Assembly: GCA_035403355.1 (NCBI GenBank)
Contig: DAONFA010000006.1
Coordinates: 1 to 64,000 of the forward strand
Reading direction: 5' to 3'
Source: Candidatus Cloacimonas sp.
Lineage (GTDB): Bacteria; Cloacimonadota; Cloacimonadia; Cloacimonadales; Cloacimonadaceae
DNA: 64,000 nucleotides
Below, one piece after another: positions 52,834 through 62,093 of this stretch. How positions within the stretch are numbered: the first letter of the stretch is position 1; each line of letters begins with the position of its first letter. Both the position numbers and the translations under genes were made by a program. The notes under the pieces are model-generated. The model made no database searches. It was given only the letters and a program-made list of their open reading frames with translations, and was not told the DNA's origin.

Positions 52834-53859
52834 TTACTTTTTTCTCTTGGGGCTTTTCTTTTCCAGTTGTTTCACTTCTTCAACCACTTCCACAAAGTGC
52901 TTTTCCACTTCAGTCGGATGGGTAAGCTGTTCCTGCTGCCATTTGTCATATTCCAGGCGGGCTTTTTGCAGTGCCTCTTCGTGAGATACCTTGTCACAAT
53001 GTTTCAGAATATCCCTGCCGTTCAGTTTAAGAAACTCGTCCAGTTTGATAATCCAATCCTGCATCCGCATAGGTTTCCTGTTTAATGCCTGTAATTCCGC
53101 AAAATCCAGATACATAGTGACAATCCGGTTCAGGATATCCAGTTCCTGCTCATTCAGGTAGTTCTTGGCAATTTCGGCATCTGTCTTCCGTGGCTGTTCT
53201 CCACTCCAACTGGTGAGCCCCAGAAAGGGCTTTTGGGCATCTGCTCTGGCATAGATGATTTCTGCTGCCGTATGTCCATGACTTGCCCAGTGCATCTTGT
53301 TCTGGATGACCTTAAAGAAGTCCCGGGAAACCTCTGCCCTGGGGTCATAATCTATGCTGGTAGCATAAATATCCAGCACTTTACGCCAGAATATTTTCTC
53401 TGAGGAGCGGATATCCCTGATACGGGCAAGCAACTCATCAAAGTAATTGCCACCTCCCATTTGCTTCAGGCGTTCATCATCCAAAGTAAAGCCCTTGATT
53501 ATATATTCCCTTAACCTTTGGGTTGCCCATTGCCGAAAATGGGTACCTATAATACTGTTCACTCTATAACCGATGGATATTATGGCATCCAGATTGAAAT
53601 GCTCTACTTTATATGTTTTTCCGTCACTTGCAGTTATTGCAAAAAATGCAACAACTGCTTCCCGAGTCAATTCTCCTGTTTCAAAAATGTTCTTTAAGTG
53701 CCTGCTAATACCTGACTTATCAATTCCAAACAGTTCCGAGAGCTCTTTTAGGGATAACCAGATACTTTCGTTATAAATCCTCGTCTGAATCTTTGTCTTG
53801 CCATCTTTGCTTTGATAGAGTAAAAACTCGCTTTTTGCAGGTAGATTCTTTTGTTCCAT
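52834..53859 (-). CDS. RhuM-family protein (virulence-associated, DNA-binding-like)
   Basis: The 341-residue protein begins with SEFLLYQSKDGKTKIQTRIYNESIWLSLKELSELFGIDKSGISRHL. This is the classic RhuM N-terminal domain with a winged-helix-like motif, followed by VEHFNLDAIISIGYRVNSIIGTHFRQWATQRLREYIIKGF. The C-terminal part is helical (FAELQALNRKPMRMQDWIIKLDEFLKL). RhuM proteins often accompany restriction, Fic or toxin-antitoxin islands; the Salmonella member affects host interaction, but the molecular role is uncertain. The start has GAGGAGGTGTAAG and directly follows the stop of a helicase-like remnant, whose 3' end contains that ribosome site. This is probably an acquired, accessory gene. 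Confidence 0.85.
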   Translation of the reverse strand: MEQKNLPAKSEFLLYQSKDGKTKIQTRIYNESIWLSLKELSELFGIDKSGISRHLKNIFETGELTREAVVAFFAITASDGKTYKVEHFNLDAIISIGYRVNSIIGTHFRQWATQRLREYIIKGFTLDDERLKQMGGGNYFDELLARIRDIRSSEKIFWRKVLDIYATSIDYDPRAEVSRDFFKVIQNKMHWASHGHTAAEIIYARADAQKPFLGLTSWSGEQPRKTDAEIAKNYLNEQELDILNRIVTMYLDFAELQALNRKPMRMQDWIIKLDEFLKLNGRDILKHCDKVSHEEALQKARLEYDKWQQEQLTHPTEVEKHFVEVVEEVKQLEKKSPKRKK

Positions 53860-53860
53860 C

Positions 53861-54106
53861 TTACACCTCCTCGGTACTCCACATCCTTTTCAAATATTCT
53901 TCCTCAATTAGCACTACTTTCCAGTAGATTGTGAAAAGAGTGGTAACCTTAGTTTTTTGTTTCATTCGCTGAGACAGGGCTTCAATCTGATGGGGATTTA
54001 GATCAACACAGGCATCAAATAGAGCTCTACCTACTCTATTTACACCTGCTTCTCCAATACGGCTAAGCTCGTATGCATAGTCCTTTGCATGGAAGTCAGT
54101 AATCAT
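53861..54106 (-). pseudogene. Remnant resembling the N-terminus of a SNF2/DEAD-type helicase
   Basis: This is an 81-codon frame. Residues 1-43 read ITDFHAKDYAYELSR...LVDA-type, with VDLNPHQIEA, the start of large SNF2-type helicases of the island/phage-defence kind. Those proteins then continue with a helicase core (DEVGLGKT), which is missing. From residue about 45 the sequence changes to an unrelated, Lys/Thr-rich stretch and ends with STEEV next to the RhuM start. It is therefore either a truncated helicase joined to other DNA or a short gene in its own right. Reading its stop region as the RhuM ribosome site suggests it may still be translated. Confidence 0.5.
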
Positions 54107-54240
54107 TCGCCTGCCTATAATAACTATATTATTGAGTTATCCTATAAATCTGTATGCTTTTCGGATGTGATAATGATAACAAAACTACTTTTAGGTTATT
54201 ATCATTCTGTCAATCAGAAATTCAGTTGAGTCCCATATAT

Positions 54241-54277
54241 TGGTATCCATTTCAACTCATTGTTTCTCAGGTTCTTA
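54241..54277. repeat. 36-bp direct repeat, left copy
   Basis: TGGTATCCATTTCAACTCAT and the following bases to 54277 are nearly identical (2 or 3 differences) to 63515-63550, in the same orientation, with weaker similarity extending to about 54228. It bounds the left side of the cluster of ABC exporter, beta-helix proteins and sigma-like factor. Confidence 0.75.
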
Positions 54278-54384
54278 GTAGTATGATTGTCAAAAATATC
54301 CAGGTTCCTAATTGTTTGTGTTATTCCGGTAAATCAGTATACTGCCGCTACTTCACCTGGAAGAGATTTGCCGCACTTGGGAAT

Positions 54385-54644
54385 TCATAACCCTTACCCC
54401 CCGTAATGGAAAAACCTCTTATTGTGCAATCAACCACATTTTCATAACAGAGGATGGTAGATGTATTGCCATTGCTACCATCTATTATCGTGCTGCTGAT
54501 GTAGCTGGTATCGGCACTTGTATATTCCAAGGATGTTAGAATGAGATTGCTCTTATTGGAAAGGTCTATGTTTTCAAAGTAGCGTCCTGGATGAACTAAA
54601 ACTATATCACCGCTAACTGCATCGTTTATGGCTGTTTGGATGGA
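54385..54644 (-). pseudogene. Fragment of a third beta-helix gene copy, part 1
   Basis: This 260-bp segment matches 58748-59007, the early coding part of the beta-helix gene at 56713-59103, with 4 differences counted by eye (all transitions). It has no start codon of its own and runs out at both ends into unrelated DNA. The next part of the same gene, the signal-peptide region, is found at 56586-56648 beyond the ABC-transporter gene. Confidence 0.85.
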
Positions 54645-54800
54645 CGCGGTTCAAGTTTACTTCCAGTTTGTAAACTCTGAAGACAATATAATCGTTTATT
54701 GTAATTGTGCAAGCGAAATTGTATTAGCAACTGAAATATTGCTTCATCATGTGGTTAACAAGTAACAGATCATGGCAAAATGTATTGGCAACATATACAT

Positions 54801-56465
54801 TTATACGGTAAACATGATCTTTTTATCATCAATATTGATTTTTATGTTGAATATGCCTTCTTTCACTGGTTTATGGGATACCATGAACACGATCGTATCC
54901 GATGGCATATCCCTGATAGTTTCCAGGATAAATTCCTCGCTACGAGGGTCTACATTAGAAAGAGGTTCGTCCAATAACAGCAGATCTGGTTTTCTTATAA
55001 TTGCGCGCGCTATAGCTATGCGTTGTTTTTGACCTATTGAGAGTTTATTGCCATTGGGTCCTACAGAAATGTCCAATCCAAGGTTGTTATTGTTTGTAAA
55101 TTCTGATACATAAGCCTTGTCTGCAGCTTGCATAACATTTTCATCACTACTTTCTGGTGATACGATCCTGATATTGTTGCTGACAGTATCGTCCGCTATG
55201 TAAGGTTCCTGCTCAACAACACCCATCTTCGGCCTGAAATTGCACATATCATGCATGTTAACGAGGGTATCATTGAAGTAGATACTACCAGAAATCGGCT
55301 TTAGGAAACCAGCTAAAGTTTTCAAAATAGTAGATTTTCCACATCCTGAATGTCCGCTTATTAAAATTTTATCACCTTGATGAACTTCAAAGCTAACACT
55401 CTCCATTACTGGAGTATCATTATATCCTGCAGTGATATTCTCGAGTCTTATAGAGTTAATCCTCAGGTTATTTGCATTTTGATCAGGCACTTCCTGGGGT
55501 AGGCTTTTGATTTCATTAATTCTACTAAATGAAACACTGGCCTGTTCGAGATTAAAAATCATGCTAACAAGGCTTTGTACTCCTCCAGAGACATTGAATA
55601 CAAAGTTTTGAAATGCGAAGAGTGATCCAATAGTAGTATAACCGAGAGCAATAAATACTCCACCTATCCCAAAAGCAACTGCGTTCATCAATCCAGAAAT
55701 AATGATAACATTTTGCATTTGTGATGTATAGGTGAAGAAAGTATACTTTTGTAATGAAGACAGATATAGCCCCATAGTGTTAACATATTTGTTGTAAGGA
55801 TAGCTGAAATTTGCAGAATATTGACAAAAAGTCAACAGATTAAGGGACTCACCTAGATTTTCTGATTTCTCAGCCTGTTTCTCATATAATACTTGCAGTT
55901 CTTGATTAATATTTTTTAAATAGCGAACCGTTTTCAATGTAACTACAAGCAATATCGGGATAAAGATCAAAGTAAGCTGATAACATAGAAAGAAACATGC
56001 TATTAGAGTAATGATTACTCTCAAAGTGGTTGTGAATATATTTAAAAGGTTGTCAGCAAAGAGGTCCTTTATTCTCTCAGTGTCATCTTCTATACGGGAT
56101 ATATAATAACCCCAACCTCGTGTATTGGTTTCGCTGATTGGAGCAAAAAAAACATGGTTAAGAAGGTCTCTTTTAATACTGAAGATAATCTCTTGGTTAC
56201 ACTTGAAGAATATCTTGTCACTTAGAAACTGTAATACTCCGATTAAGCTTATTGAGCCGAGAATTAGTAGTCCAATAATAACAAATTCCTTAATATCATT
56301 CTTAGGTATGCTTACATCCAGAAGATGTTTGGTTATCAGAGGTAAAGGTAAGACCATAAATGCGCAAAAAATTGCCAATGTAGATGCTATTGATAGCATA
56401 TATATGTGCTTTTTCAAATACGGAAGTAACATTCTAGCATTATTACGGATCGATCTTAGGTTCAT
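54801..56465 (-). CDS. ABC exporter (fused membrane and ATPase domains)
   Basis: The 554-residue half-transporter has an N-terminal membrane domain of about six helices, starting at about residue 20. It has a C-terminal ATPase with Walker A SGHSGCGKST (about 375), signature LSIGQKQRIAIARA, Walker B LLLLDEP and the H-loop SHKP. It works as a dimer and exports a lipid, peptide or drug-like substrate. There is no C39 peptidase domain, and no precursor peptide gene was found nearby. Its start has AAGGTGAAAA. The gene lies in a 1.94-kb segment inserted between two remnants of a duplicated beta-helix gene, so it is probably a later arrival. A role in exporting the small secreted product or surface modification is possible but unsupported. 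Confidence 0.85.
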   Translation of the reverse strand: MNLRSIRNNARMLLPYLKKHIYMLSIASTLAIFCAFMVLPLPLITKHLLDVSIPKNDIKEFVIIGLLILGSISLIGVLQFLSDKIFFKCNQEIIFSIKRDLLNHVFFAPISETNTRGWGYYISRIEDDTERIKDLFADNLLNIFTTTLRVIITLIACFFLCYQLTLIFIPILLVVTLKTVRYLKNINQELQVLYEKQAEKSENLGESLNLLTFCQYSANFSYPYNKYVNTMGLYLSSLQKYTFFTYTSQMQNVIIISGLMNAVAFGIGGVFIALGYTTIGSLFAFQNFVFNVSGGVQSLVSMIFNLEQASVSFSRINEIKSLPQEVPDQNANNLRINSIRLENITAGYNDTPVMESVSFEVHQGDKILISGHSGCGKSTILKTLAGFLKPISGSIYFNDTLVNMHDMCNFRPKMGVVEQEPYIADDTVSNNIRIVSPESSDENVMQAADKAYVSEFTNNNNLGLDISVGPNGNKLSIGQKQRIAIARAIIRKPDLLLLDEPLSNVDPRSEEFILETIRDMPSDTIVFMVSHKPVKEGIFNIKINIDDKKIMFTV

Positions 56466-56585
56466 TTTTCACCTTCACCATATTATTTCCATGTCTTAAT
56501 ATTAACCTAATCATTACTTACATATATCAATTTGTGACATTTGATATGAGACCATGCCTACCTAATTTTGCCATAACGATAGCAA

Positions 56586-56648
56586 CCTGGGAACGCTTAA
56601 ACAGATCAATGGCAGCAGGATTATTACCAAGGTGAAACATCTTTTCAT
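56586..56648 (-). pseudogene. Fragment of a third beta-helix gene copy, part 2 (signal peptide)
   Basis: The bases from 56592 on match 59047 onward without visible difference. They contain the ATG (56648) and the first 18-20 codons of the beta-helix gene (KRCFTLVIILLPLICLSV). The frame then breaks away at 56586. Downstream of the break on the minus strand is the ABC-transporter segment, then the matching part 1 fragment at 54385-54644. Confidence 0.85.
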
Positions 56649-56865
56649 GCTATCTCCACTTATTTTATCAGGGAGCGGTGGCTTGTCACCGCTCCACATT
56701 AATATACAAATGCTATTTTAGCATCAGCATCTTAGTTGTCAAGGTCTTTCCATCAGCGATAATTCTGGTAAAGTATATGCCAGATGATACTTTGTTGCCA
56801 TTATTATCATTACCATTCCATACTACACTGTGGATTCCCAAATTCTTCTGCTCGTTTACCAAAGT
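56592..56865. repeat. 274-bp direct repeat, copy 1 (of 59047-59320)
   Basis: This segment is identical by eye to 59047-59320, offset 2,455 bp. It covers the signal-peptide start of one gene, the intergenic gap (with a GAGCGGTGgcttgtCACCGCTC hairpin) and the last 51 codons of the previous gene. It shows a recent tandem duplication or gene conversion of the gene-to-gene junction. Confidence 0.92.
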
Positions 56866-59103
56866 TTTTACAAGCTGTCCTTTGGCGTTGTAGATATTAA
56901 TACTAACTTCACCATCCTTGGGTACACTATAACAGATCGTAGTGCTGGGATTGAAGGGATTAGGATAATTTGCCAATTGCAGATCACTTGCTGGTGAGTT
57001 AAGCTCTTCTTCACAACCTGTGTAACCCGGGGATTCGTAACAACCAATATCTATCCCGGCTCCATAGACCCGGTTAAAACCAAAGGCATCATATTGGGGA
57101 ATCGTATAGCCCCAAGGCAGAATCTCCGGATTAAGGGTACCTGCGTCAATGGCAGGAGAATATCCATTCACATCATCGGCATACAGATAGTAGGAAGTTG
57201 GAAGAGAAGGATCAGTTCCAACAAATAAGGGATTAGCTCCCGTGATATTATGACTGCCCCAATTCAATGGCATCCCGTTGTATGTCCTGTAGATGTCATT
57301 AGTACGAGAAAAGAGACAGTTCTCCACAAGAGTATTATCAGCAGTTCTAATCTCGTAGGCGGCACTATTATTACTAAACAAACTATTCACGATTCTGCTT
57401 GAGTCAACACTCAATAAATACAGGAAATCAGGATATGTTCCAACATTATTAGCAAAGGTACAATTGGTAATACTCAAACCCGATAGCCTGCCAAGATTGA
57501 TGTCCCTTGCTCCTCCGTAGGTAACATTTGCAGCAAACAGGCAGTTATCTAAGTCCACCACAGCAGCAGGTTCATCTGTCCATCCAGAAACTCTAAAATT
57601 TGCCCACCCATCCTCAGAATAGTGAGTATTGTTTATAAATTTGCTGTTGCGGATGGTCAATGCATCGCTGACATACGCATCAAAACATCCCCCTCCCCGG
57701 TTGTACCAAAAGGGTGAAAGGCATTCTGTCTGGTTGTTTATCAAGAGAATGTTATCCAGTGTGATTATAGAACCCGTCAGGTCCATCCCGTTTTGGGCAA
57801 AATATGCCAAGTTATTTCGCATGGTTATATTTCTAAGAGTGAAAGTGCTGGTTCTGTAACCTATGGTAAAGATCCACCTATCTACAGTGGAGTTCTCTAT
57901 GCACACATTCTCCATCAGGAAATCAAAAATCCCCCAGGAAAAGATGGCTGAGGCATGGGAAGTAGTGATAGAGAGGTCTTTCATCGTTATCCCACAACTC
58001 TCTATTCCCATGCTAACCACTCCCGTACCTTCTATCATATTCTCGCCATATAATCTGGTATCAGCTTTAGATACGCCTTTCAGTATGCAATAATCCTTTA
58101 TGGAGATGGGAATGTATTCCCCTCCAAACAGGTTATGATGCACTCCTGCCAGCAGATGCACTGTTCTGGGATTATCGGGATTGGAAGCGATTCTCTGCAT
58201 TGCTCGTGAAGGAGTTTTTAAAGCAGTTGCAGGGCTAAGCCCACTGTTAGCGTCGTTTCCATTGGGGCTAACATATAAATCTGCATCTACGGGCTGCAGA
58301 TAAGCTTCCTGAATATCAAATACCGTATAGGGGCTGGGAGGATAGGTGGATTCGTAATAGGAAGCATAATATTTCTCCCATTGCGGAACCGTAAACTTCT
58401 TCAGATATACCTGTAGTGTTCCCCCATGGATGAAATACCAATCTATATCCATTCCCCATTGGGCAAAGTTGTTATAAATACTGCATCGGTTCTCTTGATC
58501 AAAGTTGATGTGTGGAGTGTAGGTTAGATCGCTGCCCAATAATAATCCCCCTCCCCTGTATTTAGCAACATTATCATAAATATTAACATTGGTCATATTT
58601 ATAGTATTTGAAGCAAGAACTGCTACTCCCCCTCCACAACTGGAGCTGTTATTGCGTATGTTCAGATTGCTCAAGCTAACATTACAATTCAAATAGATAA
58701 AAATCCCTCCCCCAAATATCTGATAAGGGCTGGTTCCTTGATAGTAATCATAGCCCTTACCCCCCGTAATGGAAAAACCTCTTATCGTGCAATCAACCAT
58801 ATTTTCATAACAGAGGATAGTAGATGTATTGCCATTGCTACCATCTATTATCGTGCTGCTGATGTAGCTGGTATCGGCACTTGTATATTCCAAGGATGTT
58901 AGAATGAGATTGCTCTTATTGGAAAGGTCTATGTTTTCAAAGTAGCGTCCTGGATGAACTAAAACTATATCACCGCTAACTGCATCGTTTATGGCTGTTT
59001 GGATGGATGTGTAGGACTGGCTACCATCAAGTGCTACCTGCCTGGTAACGCTTAAACAGATCAATGGCAGCAGGATTATTACCAAGGTGAAACATCTTTT
59101 CAT
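56713..59103 (-). CDS. Secreted right-handed beta-helix protein with C-terminal sorting domain
   Basis: The 796-residue protein starts at ATG 59103, which has GTGGAGATAGC; a longer open frame upstream has none. It has a signal peptide, then a parallel beta-helix with pectate-lyase-like turns (GGGIFIYLNCNVSLSNLNIRNN, GGGVAVLASNTINMTNVNI). A second helix segment begins with the DUF1565-like DLYVSPNGNDANSGLSPATA. The C-terminal about 90 residues form a FlgD-Ig/type IX-like sorting domain (NYPNPFNPSTT...KMLMLK). Such proteins bind or cut polysaccharide or act as adhesins; no catalytic residues are evident. Its last 51 codons are identical to those of the next gene, and its 5' part is duplicated twice. 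It is probably exported to the surface. Confidence 0.85.
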   Translation of the reverse strand: MKRCFTLVIILLPLICLSVTRQVALDGSQSYTSIQTAINDAVSGDIVLVHPGRYFENIDLSNKSNLILTSLEYTSADTSYISSTIIDGSNGNTSTILCYENMVDCTIRGFSITGGKGYDYYQGTSPYQIFGGGIFIYLNCNVSLSNLNIRNNSSSCGGGVAVLASNTINMTNVNIYDNVAKYRGGGLLLGSDLTYTPHINFDQENRCSIYNNFAQWGMDIDWYFIHGGTLQVYLKKFTVPQWEKYYASYYESTYPPSPYTVFDIQEAYLQPVDADLYVSPNGNDANSGLSPATALKTPSRAMQRIASNPDNPRTVHLLAGVHHNLFGGEYIPISIKDYCILKGVSKADTRLYGENMIEGTGVVSMGIESCGITMKDLSITTSHASAIFSWGIFDFLMENVCIENSTVDRWIFTIGYRTSTFTLRNITMRNNLAYFAQNGMDLTGSIITLDNILLINNQTECLSPFWYNRGGGCFDAYVSDALTIRNSKFINNTHYSEDGWANFRVSGWTDEPAAVVDLDNCLFAANVTYGGARDINLGRLSGLSITNCTFANNVGTYPDFLYLLSVDSSRIVNSLFSNNSAAYEIRTADNTLVENCLFSRTNDIYRTYNGMPLNWGSHNITGANPLFVGTDPSLPTSYYLYADDVNGYSPAIDAGTLNPEILPWGYTIPQYDAFGFNRVYGAGIDIGCYESPGYTGCEEELNSPASDLQLANYPNPFNPSTTICYSVPKDGEVSINIYNAKGQLVKTLVNEQKNLGIHSVVWNGNDNNGNKVSSGIYFTRIIADGKTLTTKMLMLK

Positions 59104-59320
59104 GCTATCTCCACTTATTTTATCAGGGAGCGGTGGCTTGTCACCGCTCCACATTAATATACAAATGCTATTTTAGCATCAGCATCTTAGTTGTCAAGGT
59201 CTTTCCATCAGCGATAATTCTGGTAAAGTATATGCCAGATGATACTTTGTTGCCATTATTATCATTACCATTCCATACTACACTGTGGATTCCCAAATTC
59301 TTCTGCTCGTTTACCAAAGT
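59047..59320. repeat. 274-bp direct repeat, copy 2 (of 56592-56865)
   Basis: This is the counterpart of 56592-56865. It spans the last 51 codons of the gene ending at 59168, the short gap and the start of the gene beginning at 59103. The identity stops at 59320, after which the two sorting domains differ. Confidence 0.92.
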
Positions 59321-61732
59321 AGTAATAAGTTGTCCTCTGGTGTTGTATATGCAGAGACGCACATTACCGTCTTTTGGGACGGTATATCTTATCGTTGTGG
59401 TCGGATTGAAGGGATTAGGGTAGTTGGAAACTGCAAGGGTTAATGTCGGCGGAGTATCTATGTTGCTCTCATTCTCTCCCAATTTCACATAATAGAAATC
59501 GCAATCTTCTTTGATGATTGATGCACTTGGATAGAATAATTCAGCATCGAGGTTATAAACTTGTAATGCAAGAGGTGTAACTTGTGATTTGGCACCATCC
59601 CATCCGACAATATAGATATCTGCACCATCCGGGATTGACTCAATATAAGCTTGGATCATGATGGTTGTACCATCCACTACGGATGCTCCATAACAAACCC
59701 CATTTATCATAACTGCAAATTCCTTAGCTGTGCTAAGAGAATCTACTTCTACAAAGATTGGTTTATAGCTTGGTTCTTTTGTAAAAGTAAAATGATCTGC
59801 GTCTACTCTTTGATACTCAGGTACAGAAGCATCTCTAGACCAAGTAAACTGATTTTGATTACTGTCTCCCAATTTTTTTACAATAACCATATCACCATAA
59901 GAAATGGTTGGAGTTCGTGGGCCACCCTTGCACCAGATCCAGGGGGCAACTCGGCTGGGCTTTAGCCTTGCTGCTGCCCAGTCTTTGCCCTGGATGAAAT
60001 ACAATTCATCCATGAATGAGCCAAAAGCTGCTTGAGGTGTCTGGGTCTCTGGTATGAAATACCCTATCCAGTTTTCCGTTAAAGGTTCCGGCACCGGCAC
60101 TGGATCAGTATAGGGTATGTGATAGCCATGGATTGCACCTGTTAAAGGCATAGTGCTATTAGCGTTAAATAGTGCCTTATAACCCAGATATCTCTTCATC
60201 GTGTCTTCACTGGGTTCTGAGGGAGTATGGTAATAAGTCATAAATCCATTGGGACCATACCATCTATAACTAACATAAATCATAGGAGAGGGGCTTGGTT
60301 CATATTGGTAAAAGAAGGCTCTCATAATGTCAGTTGTGTAAGTGTTCCCCTCAATTGATATTGTTGAGTAATCATCCACCACAGGGAAGCACATCCATTT
60401 TGCATCTGGATCATCGGTAAAGGAGTAACTTGCATACCTATCCCAGGCAAAGTTCACAGCTCCAATATCCTGTGTTTCATCTTTCATAGTTCTTAGGTCT
60501 TGGTCATATCCATCAACAAAAGGATCATCAAAATCCGGATTATAGCCAGCACCAATGCAAGGGGAGCCTTTCTGTAACGAATAATCCCCAGAGGAAGGAC
60601 TAGTAAACATTGGATTATTAGTGCTAATATTGTGCTCACCCGGTAGAGCTATACTTGGGTTATAACTGCAACAATAGTAAAAATTACCATTGCCTACATT
60701 GGCAGAGGAAACAATGGAGTTCCAAAAGTTAAAGTTATTTCCCAAGCTAACATAGTTAGAGCCACTAGTATTTTCAAGTAAGTTACATGCATCAAAGTTT
60801 ATGGTTCCGCTGGCAACATAAGCAGTTTCTCCCTCTTGAGCGTAGTTATCTTGTATTATTGAAGATTTCACCATACATACACTTTCACTTTGCCCTTCAC
60901 CGAGATAAATTGCACCACCTTTTGTTGTTTCAGAAGGAATTGCTCCTCCAGAGTATATCTGACGAAGATTATTATCTCTAATCAGGCAATTTTCAATTGT
61001 TACAGTACTACAAGAGCAATTTATTCCGCCACCTTGGCTTTTCATACCATTAGTAATTACTATGTCCTGAATTTTAAGATTAGTGCAACCCGTAACTGTT
61101 ATTGCAGATTTATTGCCGGCACTTTGTATCGTCGTTTTATCAGTGCTTGTAATACCTGCACCCTTGATGGTTAGGTTTGTTTTACCATTTACCGTTAAAT
61201 GCCCTACATAAACACCTGCAGGTATAATCACAGTAGAGTTATTGGGTGCGTTTGTTATGGCTGTTTGGTAAGGGTTATTAGCCGGTGCACGAAATTGGAA
61301 TATATAGTCAAAAAACCATGTGTCTGATAATAATGGTGAATATGATACCCATGCCCCATCAGATTGACTGTAGTATTGAAGATCAATCCTAAACCAGCCC
61401 TCTCTATCAACACCAGTGTTATTAGCGACATATGGTAACCTTATTTTGTAGATATTGGAACCCACATAAGTTGTAGTAACTTGAGACAACCATGTTGGGT
61501 TTGTAGTATAGAATGGGGCATAGGATAAAACAATTCTTTGATTTGGATTATTTGGTTGATTAGGCGTATTGTTTGTAAGAGTACCATCAAGTTCTGCATA
61601 TATATCAATGTAACCGGCAGTGTAATCTACAGTGAAAGGACCGGTTGTTTCGATAGTTACGAAATGGGTAGCGGTTGCGTTCATTATATAGCACATTAAC
61701 GCTATCATAAAGATTAGTATTGTCTTTTTCAT
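59168..61732 (-). CDS. Secreted beta-helix surface protein with C-terminal sorting domain
   Basis: The 854-residue protein has a signal peptide (MKKTILIFMIALMCYIMNATA) and an N-terminal beta-sandwich (about 20-135). A parallel beta-helix (about 150-380) follows, with GGGINCSCSTVTIENCLIRDNN and GGAIYLGEGQSESV turns, the pattern of polymorphic surface proteins. A middle region (about 420-740) has many Trp/Tyr and Pro. The C-terminal sorting domain (NYPNPFNPTTTIRY...KMLMLK) is identical to that of its neighbour for the last 51 residues. The start has TTAGGAGAAAAG. It is probably a surface adhesin or glycan-binding protein. The two beta-helix genes are likely co-regulated, and the sigma-like factor lies upstream on the same strand. 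Confidence 0.85.
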   Translation of the reverse strand: MKKTILIFMIALMCYIMNATATHFVTIETTGPFTVDYTAGYIDIYAELDGTLTNNTPNQPNNPNQRIVLSYAPFYTTNPTWLSQVTTTYVGSNIYKIRLPYVANNTGVDREGWFRIDLQYYSQSDGAWVSYSPLLSDTWFFDYIFQFRAPANNPYQTAITNAPNNSTVIIPAGVYVGHLTVNGKTNLTIKGAGITSTDKTTIQSAGNKSAITVTGCTNLKIQDIVITNGMKSQGGGINCSCSTVTIENCLIRDNNLRQIYSGGAIPSETTKGGAIYLGEGQSESVCMVKSSIIQDNYAQEGETAYVASGTINFDACNLLENTSGSNYVSLGNNFNFWNSIVSSANVGNGNFYYCCSYNPSIALPGEHNISTNNPMFTSPSSGDYSLQKGSPCIGAGYNPDFDDPFVDGYDQDLRTMKDETQDIGAVNFAWDRYASYSFTDDPDAKWMCFPVVDDYSTISIEGNTYTTDIMRAFFYQYEPSPSPMIYVSYRWYGPNGFMTYYHTPSEPSEDTMKRYLGYKALFNANSTMPLTGAIHGYHIPYTDPVPVPEPLTENWIGYFIPETQTPQAAFGSFMDELYFIQGKDWAAARLKPSRVAPWIWCKGGPRTPTISYGDMVIVKKLGDSNQNQFTWSRDASVPEYQRVDADHFTFTKEPSYKPIFVEVDSLSTAKEFAVMINGVCYGASVVDGTTIMIQAYIESIPDGADIYIVGWDGAKSQVTPLALQVYNLDAELFYPSASIIKEDCDFYYVKLGENESNIDTPPTLTLAVSNYPNPFNPTTTIRYTVPKDGNVRLCIYNTRGQLITTLVNEQKNLGIHSVVWNGNDNNGNKVSSGIYFTRIIADGKTLTTKMLMLK

Positions 61733-62093
61733 CTTTTCTCCTAAATAGTTTATAAGTAATCAGTTTTCATACATGAAAGATACATATCCGTATCATTCTA
61801 TGTCCGAACCTGTTTTGTTAACCATGCATATTTAATGAAAACATGGTCAGTCATATCCTCAATGTTATAATATTGATGATTTATGCTACATTTTTTTTCG
61901 TATTAGGGATTAAGCAGTCGTATTAAAATATACATTATTTCCCATAAAGGCATTGCATAATATAAACAACGAAACAAATAGCATTACCATCCTGCTTCTA
62001 CCCGTATTGTTATTGATCATCCAAGAATCGATAACTTGCAGGAGTAAGTTATTCATTATAATCTCCATTATTCATGACGAATACTTTGAAAAT
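61733..62093. other. Intergenic region, 361 bases
   Basis: I see nothing I can name. It is A/T-rich and must contain the promoter of the beta-helix gene at 61732, since the small gene upstream is 360 bases away. No clear -35/-10 pair or terminator was recognised. Confidence 0.5.

Larger units (their letters stand above)
54107..54800. other. Intergenic region with repeat copy and gene fragment
   Basis: No intact gene. It contains a loose inverted repeat (about 54170-54212, GATAATGATAAC/GTTATTATCATT), one copy of a 36-bp repeat shared with 63515-63550 (54241-54277), the beta-helix gene fragment (54385-54644), and a GTTTAC/GTAAAC pair at 54655-54676 just before the ABC-transporter stop. In the minus-strand frame, 54241-54277 reads KNLRNNELKW within an open stretch of about 40 codons that has no start codon. 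Confidence 0.6.

Noticed and set aside
54645..56585. Classical insertion sequence carrying the ABC exporter
   Set aside because: No transposase, terminal inverted repeats or target duplication were seen at the junctions; recombination is at least as likely.
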